DNA from: Ophiothrix spiculata
Lineage: Eukaryota > Echinodermata > Ophiuroidea > Amphilepidida > Ophiotrichidae
Reading direction: 5' to 3' (one strand)
NCBI GenBank assembly: GCA_000969725.1
Contig: JXSR01S033741.1
DNA length: 24,195 nucleotides
How positions within the stretch are numbered: position 1 is the first letter of the stretch; each line of letters begins with the position of its first letter. Positions 8,216 to 16,268 of the stretch are shown piece after piece. Position numbers and translations under genes: made by a program. The notes beneath the pieces were generated by a model. The model had not been told where the DNA came from, did no database searches, and saw only the letters and a program-made list of their open reading frames with translations.

Positions 8216-8698
8216 AAGTAAAAGTTAGTAAAGTGTTAGGCTTTCTACTAATCCTACCCATTTGTGTTGTTGCCCCCTACCCTACGTGAGAGGGTTGATC
8301 CCATTCGGAGCTCAATTTTACACTTAACTAGATTATCTATCAGATCTGACCAAAAGCAAAATAAATATCCAGATAGTTTCCTTATAAACGCCTTGTGAGA
8401 TATGGCTGAATAAAGTGTTTGTGCGGTAATACTTTAGACCGCGAGTGTACCTTGCCACCCCCCACTAAAGATCTGGGAACGCCCGTGTGTCCCCTGTACA
8501 TTAATGTTTAAAACAGAGGTGAAGAGACAGAGTGTTTTCTTGTCATATTGTCTTATCACAATCGACTTAAACATCACTTGCTATAATTGTTCTACACAGG
8601 ACTGGTGAATCATGAATGGAGCCAAAAGAACCCTTCCATTCCAGCAACCTTTCCATGAAATAATAATTATTGTATTTTTTTTTATCTTCAATCTCCAG
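8216..8698. other. Sequence immediately upstream of the MICALL coding exon
   Basis: No TATA box, CpG cluster or further exon can be supported. The last 30 bases (T-rich tract, then ATCTTCAATCTCCAG ending at 8698) look like a splice acceptor. That implies an unseen upstream non-coding exon, either in this stretch or beyond. Confidence 0.4.
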
Positions 8699-8731
8699 TA
8701 TAACCTAACAAGTTTGCTGTAAGTCTGCAAT
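8699..8731 (+). other. 5' UTR part of the first coding exon
   Basis: It follows a polypyrimidine tract and CAG at 8696-8698. An in-frame TAA at 8720-8722 precedes the ATG, so translation in this frame cannot start further upstream in the exon. That supports the ATG at 8732 as the initiator. Confidence 0.55.
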
Positions 8732-8880
8732 ATGGCCTTGAAGGGGACAAAGGCACTGCTGGTTTGGGCTCAGCGCTGCACAGAGAGCTACAAAGATGTC
8801 AAGGTGGAGAATATGACCAAGTCATGGCGGGATGGCATGGCATTCTGTGCTATTATTCATCACTTCAGACCTGATCTGAT
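8732..8880 (+). CDS. MICAL-like protein, coding exon 1 (N-terminal half of CH domain)
   Basis: The exon encodes 49 residues plus two bases of codon 50 and ends at a consensus donor (GTAAGT at 8881). The peptide starts MALKGTKALLVWAQRCTESY and contains SWRDGMAFCAIIHHFRPDL, the core of a type-2 calponin-homology domain. Key residues seen are the Trp in LLVW, the Trp-Arg-Asp-Gly motif, AFCAIIHH and RPDL. A CH domain that begins within a few residues of the start Met is characteristic of MICAL-like proteins. In MICALs and EHBP1 other domains precede it. MICALLs are cytosolic scaffolds, with CH, LIM and a C-terminal Rab-binding coiled coil, that link Rab GTPases to EHD-type endocytic recycling. 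Only the CH start is visible here. The ATG has A at -3 and G at +4, and an in-frame stop lies upstream. The specific paralogue, and any gene symbol, cannot be assigned. Confidence 0.88.
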
Positions 8881-8975
8881 GTAAGTAAACATATAGTGGT
8901 AGAGAAATGAACAGACTTGCATGGATACTGGTAACACAAATGTCTACAGGTTAAATGGATCAAAATGTCAGTTCC

Positions 8976-9250
8976 GGGGGGGGGGGGGCACTCAACTTTG
9001 AAAGTGGTAGGTATGTCAGGCGCTTCGCGCCGAAATGGGGGTCAGGTGACCTGATTTTCTCTAAAAAAATGGACCTTTGAAACCGATTTTTGGGGTCTAG
9101 CGAACTGAAATTTTGGCCAAAAATAGCCTCATGAACTGAAAATGTTCGCATTTCCTGAGCAATTTATGAAGTTAAACCCAAAATTTTGTAGTTTTCCTAA
9201 AAAACGGGGTCAAAAGAACTGAATCACGCTGAAAATGGGGATCTGCGCAA
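8976..9250 (+). repeat. Probable dispersed repeat beginning with a G13 run
   Basis: A run of 13 G (8976-8988) is followed by CACTCAACTTTGAAAGTGG, a small hairpin GGCGC-TTC-GCGCC (about 9020-9032), the dyad TCAGGTGACCTGA, and three spaced GAACTGAA words. The abrupt change from host-like sequence at the G-run suggests an inserted repeat. Its 3' limit and class are unknown. Similar G11 runs start at 20424 and 22216. Confidence 0.45.
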
Positions 9251-10055
9251 CAGTTGATGTGTATGGATGGCCTTCTTGAATGCGCACTTAAAAACGATGA
9301 ACATAGACTGTGTCATTACTGCCCTGAAAATGTATGCCGAGACTACTGTGTGAACGATACTGTTTTAAACATATTCAAGAATAAAATTCACAAACGATAT
9401 TCTTGTCTACTTTGGTTATATGCAACAGACTTAGATCAAGGAGATTCCATAGCCTGTACCATATTTTTTTTTATCCTAGTATCATATAGTGAAGCAAAAT
9501 TATGAGAATTTGGGTCATGATGGTATACCTAGTTTATTTTCAATATGTCCATATGACTTGTCAGACCTATCATAATGAGTGTCAGTGTCAATATATAGTT
9601 ATTTGGTCAGTTTGGATTGTGCAAATAGTGCAACATTCCATTAGTTTTATTTTCTTACTTTTAGAAGTATAGAGCAACCAATAATTCCTATAAAAAATTG
9701 TCCAATTAATTTTCATATTTAACATGTTGAAAGGGATATTGTGGTAAGCATAGAAATCTATGGGAAGCATTCAGCTTTCATGTGGTAATTAAAAGATTTT
9801 AATAGATTAAAGTAGATCATCACATGACTTAATAAATTACAAAGTTTTAAAGTTTTACTTTAGTAGATTACCTAATTGATAAAAGCCAGTAAACAGGTGG
9901 TGATCACATGATTCCAGGAAAACCGTGGACTGAAAAACTATATTCTTCAGACCTATCAAAGTTACATGCAGTGCCAAGTGCAAGATTTTTTAAATTCGGT
10001 GGGAAGGGGGGTGGGAGGGGTAAGCAGACTTTTTTCAGGCATGATTATCTTCAGG
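9251..10055. other. Intronic DNA, nothing recognised
   Basis: An 83-codon frame at 9254-9505 has a Cys-rich start but no family resemblance and a low-complexity Phe/Ile end. It is regarded as chance. A G-rich patch lies at about 9999-10020. Confidence 0.4.
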
Positions 10056-10079
10056 TTTTTGCCTGAATTCAGGCAAAAA
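10056..10079. repeat. Perfect 24-bp palindrome
   Basis: TTTTTGCCTGAA and its exact complement meet at a GAATTC centre (10065-10070). Further CAGGCAAAAAT, CAGGC and TTCAGG words flank it (10036, 10138), suggesting a decayed small inverted repeat. Confidence 0.8.
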
Positions 10080-11283
10080 TGCTTGGATCTTCACTGTACA
10101 AAAGTATTGGGAAATTCACATTTTTAGGTAAATTCAGGCAAAAATTACAAAAAGCCATAAACATCTCTGGTTTTTTTTTCAAAGTAGGCCTATATCCTTC
10201 TAGGACAATTTGTTATCAGCCAGCCTCAGATTCATGGGAAGATTTAAACTTTTGACTTTTCTATTCAGTCATCAAGCTATAGAAGACAACCTAGTTGCCT
10301 AGTTAACTTGTGACTTTAATGATAGGTCCCTAACAACTTTTGACAAGTCCTAGTACATTGTACATCATTGTAGACTCATTGTGTAATTTGTGTTGAAACA
10401 GGTCAAACTCATTTTGCCCAGTTAACTGAACAGACCCTAGCATTTAAACTGTGTTCCCTATCTTTTTAAGACATTTTAATTTAGTTAAAGCGCACTAATC
10501 AATGTTCTTAGCATATCTCTATAGACATAGTTGCCCCAAATGCATGATTCTTAGAATTTCTGGCACCGAAGTTAAAAAAACAACTTAGGGGAAACAACTA
10601 AATTTTATGCCATAATGCCAGGAAATATTGATGCATAAATAAGTAAACAAACGAATAATAAGGAAATGTGAAACCATGCAAGTTGTCATGATTGTGCCTT
10701 TTGAGATTTCAGGATATCAATAAATCATGTACACCCAGTACTTGGTATTACCAGATTATAACTATCACAGGGATGAAACCATTCGATGGAGTGCTCTTGT
10801 TTTCTGGCGTTATCACAGGCATCCATGATGGTCTGTGTGTCAACTGATTTTATAGTCTCTGGTATCACCAGTAGCTGGACAAGTTATTAAACATCCATGT
10901 AGTGATATACATATAATGTTATTTCCCTATTTGTCATCTTGATAAAGTGATATTTTTAACTCTGAATTTGTAATGAAACTTAATTGGGGGCTACAATATT
11001 GGTAAAATAATTGGAAATTATGAAATAACCCATATTGTACGCATTGCTGCAAAGCGCAAAAAACAAAATCCAGGGTCCATATGAACCCCCTTATATGCAC
11101 TCAAGTGTTAAAGATCTGTGAATGTGATGCATCACAAAGTTTAGAGAAATAAATTTAAAGACAAAATAGATTTGCTTAAAAACTTATAGCACCGTGAATT
11201 TAAACTTTGGACAACACATGTTATATTTGCAAAAATGTCAGCAATGTTTGCATTACGTTGAATCAGCTTGTAGGCATTGATCA
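10080..11283. other. Intronic DNA, nothing recognised
   Basis: AT-rich. No tandem array, clear terminal inverted repeat or coding segment was found in this 1.2 kb. Confidence 0.4.
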
Positions 11284-11316
11284 ATTTAATGATACTTTGC
11301 AAAAGTATCATTAAAT
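11284..11316. repeat. Tight hairpin, 15-bp stem with 3-nt loop
   Basis: ATTTAATGATACTTT (11284-11298) is followed by GCA and the exact complement AAAGTATCATTAAAT (11302-11316). No T-run or other element context makes it a specific signal. It may be the core of a decayed MITE. Confidence 0.7.
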
Positions 11317-11363
11317 AAAAAACTTAATTTCAAAATGTTTGGTATTTGGCTGACATTTATTGA

Positions 11364-11447
11364 ATCTTTTTCAAATTTGACAAGGTATTATCTTTTTCAA
11401 GTTTGACAAGGTAGGCCCTAATTATCTTTTTTAAGTTCCACAAGGTA
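11364..11447 (+). repeat. Three copies of a ~24-bp repeat
   Basis: ATCTTTTTCAARTTTGACA followed by AGGTA occurs at 11364-11387, 11390-11413 and, diverged, 11424-11447. Spacing is 26 and 34 bp. It lies just upstream of the Harbinger-type MITE. Confidence 0.75.
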
Positions 11448-11487
11448 TATGATACACTTGAAGAAAGTAAGTTTGATAGATAAATAA

Positions 11488-11855
11488 GGCCAAGTAAAAA
11501 ATAAAACATGTTTCTCGTCCGGGTTTTTGAAAAAAAGGAGGAAGAGGTACTTTTTATTTTTTATTTCAATGCCAATGTAAAATTGCCCATAACATATCAA
11601 TACCAAATGTTTTATTGGAAGAGGAGGAGGCCCTTTTTATTTTTGAGTTTTGGACATACTGGAGGGTTGATTAAAACAAAAAATGCTTTAAAATGCTTAT
11701 TGAACAGAAGCAAATCTATTGCACAGACTTAAACTTTTCAAACACTTTTTACAAATAAGTTATGCATGAAATACAAAAAATGAAAAATATTTTTCAAAAT
11801 CCTTAACAAATGATGCGGGAGGGGACGAGAAACATGTTTATTTTTTTACTCGGCC
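11488..11855. mobile_element. PIF/Harbinger-type MITE with TAA target duplication
   Basis: The left end GGCCAAGTAAAAAATAAAAC continues through ATGTTTCTCGTCC (11488-11520). It is mirrored by the right end (11823-11855), whose complement starts GGCCGAGTAAAAAAATAAAC. About 33 bp pair with few differences. TAA flanks both sides (11485-11487 and 11856-11858), matching the TWA duplication of PIF/Harbinger elements. The 368-bp unit has no transposase. The short frames inside (11508-11732 and the antisense frame) are accidental. A truncated relative lies at 2967. Confidence 0.82.
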
Positions 11856-11858
11856 TAA

Positions 11859-12949
11859 TGAATACAAATACCCGGTATAAATATTGATATGAATACAAAT
11901 ACTGATGATAAAAATTTGTATTGCTTTTACACAATTTTTTCAAATATCAAGCTGCATTGACTGTATAATAGATGGTTAGCATTCTTGCTATCGCTACAGC
12001 TGAGTATTTGCGGTGATTTCCTCCGTTCAGCTGGTAGGAAGGAAGTGACAGACTTACTAGGTAACTAAGTCATGCAAACATTCCTAGGAAATCAACAAGT
12101 CAACTTGAACTAGGGCTTACTCTCAGCCATACACCCAAGTATTATGAACGACCTTTTTGTGGCTAAGAAATAAGTTAAAGGTGTGTATTCCAATCACTTT
12201 CACTCACAACAATCAATTTGGAGATTTTGATACCACATGAAAGTGCATATTTTTCTCATAACCTCTGTAAATTTGCACGCGTATATTATGTTTCTTTGAA
12301 GAGATATGGTCAAAAAAGTACCGAATTAATGGAATATTTTGTTAACAAAAATTTGGTGTTTCTCGGACACATTTTTGCCTATAGCATTAATTTGGCTCAA
12401 AGTGTACGAATGGAACTTTACAATGGCTTTATATAGGTGATGACCCTTCATTCAAATATGGAAAAAGAGTATGTTAATTTTTTCACCAGATCAGAATACC
12501 TGCCTTTCATTTTGAAATCATCCATTTTTAAATATTCAGATATGTGCAATTAAGGCTGGGTAACAAATAACATAAAGCGTTGCAACTCCATTTTTAAAGC
12601 TCTTTCATTTCAATTCAAGTTTAGGGGATCAAAGATTGACCTGAAAGTCAGATCTATTATGGAAGAAAAAAGAAAGAAAGGAGAAGGACCTCAAAAGTTC
12701 ACTATTATAGAAGTCTCAATTGTGTGCAATGTATTAATAATATTCAATTTCTTTCACCAATGTCATGAACTTAAATGGCCTCTCTACAATTAGGAGTTAT
12801 TCTGTTGTTTCTTTATGTTTATAATTAGGTGCTTTATCATAATTGTCTTCAAGGAAATTAAGGGTTTAACAGCTGAATTGGACATTTGATTCTCAAATCT
12901 GTATAGGTTTACCTTATTTTATTGTAAATTGACAATTAGGAAAACCCCT
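11859..12949. other. Intronic DNA, nothing recognised
   Basis: A 72-codon AT-rich frame at 12218-12436 has no recognisable protein. A short purine stretch lies at about 12660-12690. No inverted repeat was found. Confidence 0.4.
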
Positions 12950-13109
12950 GGGGCCGATTTCACTAATGTTTAGCGATGGTCTCTAACCCTGTTTTGATCG
13001 CTAACTCCAAAAATTATCGCTAAATAGCGGGTATTTAGCAATCATTTTTGGAGTTAGCGATCATAACGTGGGTTAGCGATTATCGCTAAACGTTAGTGAA
13101 ATCACCCCC
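12950..13109. mobile_element. Fully palindromic 160-bp MITE
   Basis: From GGGGCCGATTTCACTAATG at the left to TTAGTGAAATCACCCCC at the right, almost the entire length pairs with itself. TTTAGCGAT, GATCGCTAACTCC and AATTATCGCTAAA words each appear on both arms around a short centre near 13027. Mismatches are few. There is no coding capacity. The target duplication is ambiguous because the ends are G/C homopolymers. Confidence 0.85.
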
Positions 13110-14767
13110 TGCTCTATGGCCATTTGAAGGAAAATGATAATTTGGGTTGGAACTTTGGCTTTTAGAACTAAAAAACTACCATTTTGTAGATGTAATGGCA
13201 TTGAAAATTTGCATATAATGGATATGTATTACGCATGTTTTACGTATGTCATGCTTTGAAGAGTCGTAAATCCATTCCGGGTGTTGTATGAACCATAAAC
13301 AATTATCAATTGAAAACTAAAAATATGTTCTTGAGTAATGTATAGGTTAGGCCTGGGAGTTTACGGTTAATTACATAACAGTTTAAACAAATAAAAAAAC
13401 GTTAGTTTAACCGTTTAAATGTATACGACTGTTGAATTTTGCAACTGTAAAAAACTACCGTTTCCTGGCGAATTATGTACAAAGTCATAAGACTTGTCAA
13501 AATGACAGGCGGTCAAAATATTGTCTTCAAAAATATTTATTTAACATATGAAGTCATGAAATCAACACAACTTTGTTTCTCTGGCAAATATTTTACTGCC
13601 CTGTGCAATGTAAAAAACGGTGCCATTGAATATAGTCATGCAAATAGTCCACAGGATATCCCGTCTTTTACGTTGCGGCACCAGTTCCCGGAACGGAAAA
13701 TCACGCAATGTTGATCAAAAAAATTAAATGTATGACGATTAATTAAACATTCCGGATTAAATTTGTGGAATGTTTCCTTTCAAACAACCACATGGATTTA
13801 CGTGATTTGTCTCTGAAAGAAATCACACGGCATGAATTGTTCTCATAATCTTGATTTAGGCACATCTTGTAGTTTAAAAGGCGAGTCCCGTTTAACCGTT
13901 TAAATGGGTAAACGATCCCAATGTAAGTAATAAATTGACCATAACCCGACTTTGCTGGAGACTTGTGGTGTACGGCCACATTTTCCCAAATTTAATTTTA
14001 AAAGAACAGGCCTCATACCTACCACCTGTCAGTCTGTGTATCAGAACCCATTCAGGATGGTGTCAATTAACATCCGTATCTGTCTTTGTATAAATTCAAT
14101 ACTTGTCGAGAGAAATTTTATTGAAAACATAAATAAATTTGTACGGTTTTAGTACAAAAATAGAAATCCATTTAATCAGAGAATGTGACTTATTGTGTAT
14201 CATTGTTAAAAAATTACATTCATGATCATATGTGTAAAGGGTGTAATCTTAAAGGCAATTTAGAAATTACCATCTGCACGCATATTTTAGAATTGTTCTA
14301 AGTTATCTGTGATTTGCATACTGTAATCTGCAGTACATTTGTGGAAATTATTGGGCAAGAAATTTACTGCATATATTGTCTTATGGAAACACATGCCTCT
14401 CGGTTACCAAGCTACAGATCAAAAAGTGCCAAATTGAAAGTTACACCATTGATTGTGAAAATGACCATATATTGTCTTATGGAAACACATACATAACTTG
14501 GGGAGCTGTCCCTGGCTAATTATGGTAATTATGGATGAATTAGATCAATTCATGAATACATATACTTCTGATGATTATAATAATACTGGTATGGCAGCTG
14601 TTAATGGTATGAAATAGATACGGAATGGAACAGTATGATTTGGACCTATGCAGTTAGCCGACTTCTCTATTGATTAAAATTGAAAGACATTATGGATAGG
14701 CCTATTATTTACTACTAAGGATTATTAACAGACATTTCTCGTTTTTGATTTCCTCTTCCTGTTTCAG
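13110..14767. other. End of intron 1, with a duplicated GTTTAACCGTTTAAATG word
   Basis: A 17-bp word is present twice in direct orientation (13405-13421 and 13890-13906). The outer sequences TGGGAGTTTAC (13355) and the complement of GTAAACGATCCCA (13909-13921) resemble each other. This hints at a decayed ~570-bp element from about 13353 to 13921, unproven. The intron ends in a good polypyrimidine tract (TTTCCTCTTCCTGTTTCAG). Confidence 0.4.
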
Positions 14768-14816
14768 AGATATCAATTCCCTTTCTAAGGAGAATGTGCA
14801 TGAAAACTGCAGCTTG
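14768..14816 (+). CDS. MICAL-like protein, coding exon 2 (CH domain continues)
   Basis: This 49-nt exon follows TTTCAG and ends at GTAAGT (14817). Its first base completes the split ATA (Ile) codon from exon 1. The rest encodes DINSLSKENVHENCSL, which joins exon 1 as RPDLI-DINSLSKENVHENCSL. That is the expected CH-domain continuation: MICAL-family proteins usually have RPDLIDFxSL then a KENVxEN block. The exon ends in phase 0. The next residues should be AF.VAE and LGIPALL. No such exon was found in the remaining 9.4 kb, so exon 3 lies beyond the window. The phase match, consensus splice sites and motif continuity make it convincing despite its small size. Confidence 0.88.
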
Positions 14817-14881
14817 GTAAGTCTATATATTATAACGGCTTAATTCATGTCCTTTCAAAACTGGGATTAAGATAGCTTATA

Positions 14882-15097
14882 TACTTTGATCAACACCAAA
14901 AAGGCTGGCCTCTTCACATCGTGCATTGATACAGGTAAGCATGTGCATAGCTGAACCCAGCACAACTGCAGGAGACGCAGCGCGCCTTGCACCTGTGACT
15001 CGCGCATCAGTATCTACGGCACGCGTGTAAGTTTATGTTAATACTTGCGGATGAAGAAAAGTCTTATAACTCTGCCTATTTAGTGTTGATCAAAGTA
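14882..15097. mobile_element. TA-flanked mariner-like MITE close to exon 2
   Basis: TACTTTGATCAACAC at the left pairs exactly with GTGTTGATCAAAGTA at the right, and pairing extends to about 24 bp with few mismatches (CCAAAAAGGC/CTAAATAGGC). TA dinucleotides flank both ends (14880-14881, 15098-15099), as expected for Tc1/mariner insertions. The interior (about 14960-15030) is strikingly GC-rich (GCAGCGCGCC, CTCGCGCATC, GGCACGCGTG) against the AT-rich surroundings. Confidence 0.75.
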
Positions 15098-15099
15098 TA

Positions 15100-15403
15100 G
15101 TGCATTATGATTTTTTTTTATTTGTGTCACTTCATTTTGAAGATTTCATTGATTATCAGATTTTGTTTTATGTATTCCATTTCGATGGACCTCACAAGTC
15201 ATGTGCAAATCTGTCACAAAATATGAACCTATTTGACATTCTGAGAGCAACACTGAATAGATAGGTTTGGAATCGAATTTTTTTCTTTTCTTAAAACTCT
15301 TAAATTGACAAATGTAAGAAGATACATTCCAATTGATGTCAAAGCCCCTTCTATATCTATAAATAAATGCTGCTTGTCAGATTCTTGGCACTGTAGCTGT
15401 CAA
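15100..15403. other. Intronic DNA, nothing recognised
   Basis: T-rich sequence with no visible structure. It contains the start of an accidental 94-codon frame (15305-15589) that runs into the next element. Confidence 0.4.
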
Positions 15404-15661
15404 ATTGAGGACCCTAGAACTAGAAGGGGGTTAAGTCACATTGAGTACAAACTGAGAAAATGGCACAAACATAATCTAATTTGTGTTGTCTTGAATGCTA
15501 TTGCTGTATCTCGCAGTGACTCTTACGCATGCTCTGATCATCAAATTACTACAAAACTTCTACAGAATGTAGAAATGAGAATTCTGTAGCAGGAAATTGA
15601 CAAAACTCAATTTTCAAGATTTTGTGACTTAACCCCCTTTTAGTTCTAGGGTCCTCAATTG
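15404..15661. mobile_element. Inverted-repeat element with ~39-bp ends
   Basis: AATTGAGGACCCTAGAACTA at the left, continuing GAAGGGGGTTAAGTCACA (to about 15442), is mirrored at 15622-15661 with a single internal difference (CTAGAAG against CTAAAAG). A smaller dyad CTACAGAAT/ATTCTGTAG lies inside near 15561-15588. There is no transposase. A 94-codon frame overlapping it has no recognisable protein. Confidence 0.8.
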
Positions 15662-15920
15662 ATATTGATGGGAAGGAAGACAGCATGAAAACAGTCCCAT
15701 TTTAGCAACTTTTCCAGAAAGTTGTTATTTCAAGTGGTATGGCTCTCCTGACTGTTGTTAATACATGGCCTCAGTTATGAACTAATAAATAGTATTTGTC
15801 TCATGGGGCAAAGACATGGGAAAAAGTTGCAAACAGGATATTATAGTTAAAAGAAAGTATGTAGCTAGTTTCTGCTGGCAAATGCCTTGTAACTGCATTG
15901 GAATTTTAAATCACGTAACT
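15662..15920. other. Intronic spacer, nothing recognised
   Basis: No repeat or coding signal was seen. Confidence 0.4.
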
Positions 15921-16268
15921 ATTATAGTCCATCCAATATAAGATGGAACACGATTACCATTGAATATTATACAAATATTGAATGCCTTAGAGTGCAATAG
16001 TACAAAATATATCATGAGGTCAAATTTGGACTTTTCTATTTCACGAGGCGTAGCTGAGTGAAATGGATCAGTCCAAATTTGACCGAATGATATATTTTGT
16101 ACTATTGCATGTGCATAGGCATTCAATATTTGTTTTATATCATGATATCACACAGGTTTGTTTCATGCCGTGCAATGGAAAATAATTTTTGCATGGCTCA
16201 AATCACTGCAATCATGATATAAAATATAATGATAACCATGTTCCATCTTATGTTGGACGGACTATAAT
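15921..16268 (-). mobile_element. Composite MITE, copy C of the palindromic family, with outer 40-bp ends
   Basis: The outer ends ATTATAGTCCATCCAATATA (15921-15960 in full) and the complement of 16229-16268 match at 35 of 40 positions. All five differences are transitions. TA flanks fit TAGTCC...GGACTA as the true ends. Inside is the same palindromic unit as at 4841 and 5065 (AAATATTGAATGCC, GGTCAAATTTGGAC, GTCCAAATTTGACC), then the ~85-bp ATCATGATAT module, in reverse orientation. This is the only copy with complete-looking termini. The antisense 71-codon frame (15911-16126) is a by-product of the repeat. Confidence 0.8.

Larger units (their letters stand above)
8881..14767 (+). other. MICAL-like intron 1
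   Basis: A 5,887-bp GT-AG intron in phase 2. It contains a G-run repeat, a Harbinger-type MITE, a palindromic element and several smaller dyads annotated separately. No exon-like coding segment was recognised inside it. Confidence 0.8.

Noticed and set aside
9254-9505. 83-codon frame with spaced Cys residues at its start
   Set aside because: No known zinc-finger spacing, a low-complexity tail, and no splice or homology support.
15305-15589. 94-codon plus frame
   Set aside because: It overlaps an inverted-repeat element and resembles no protein.
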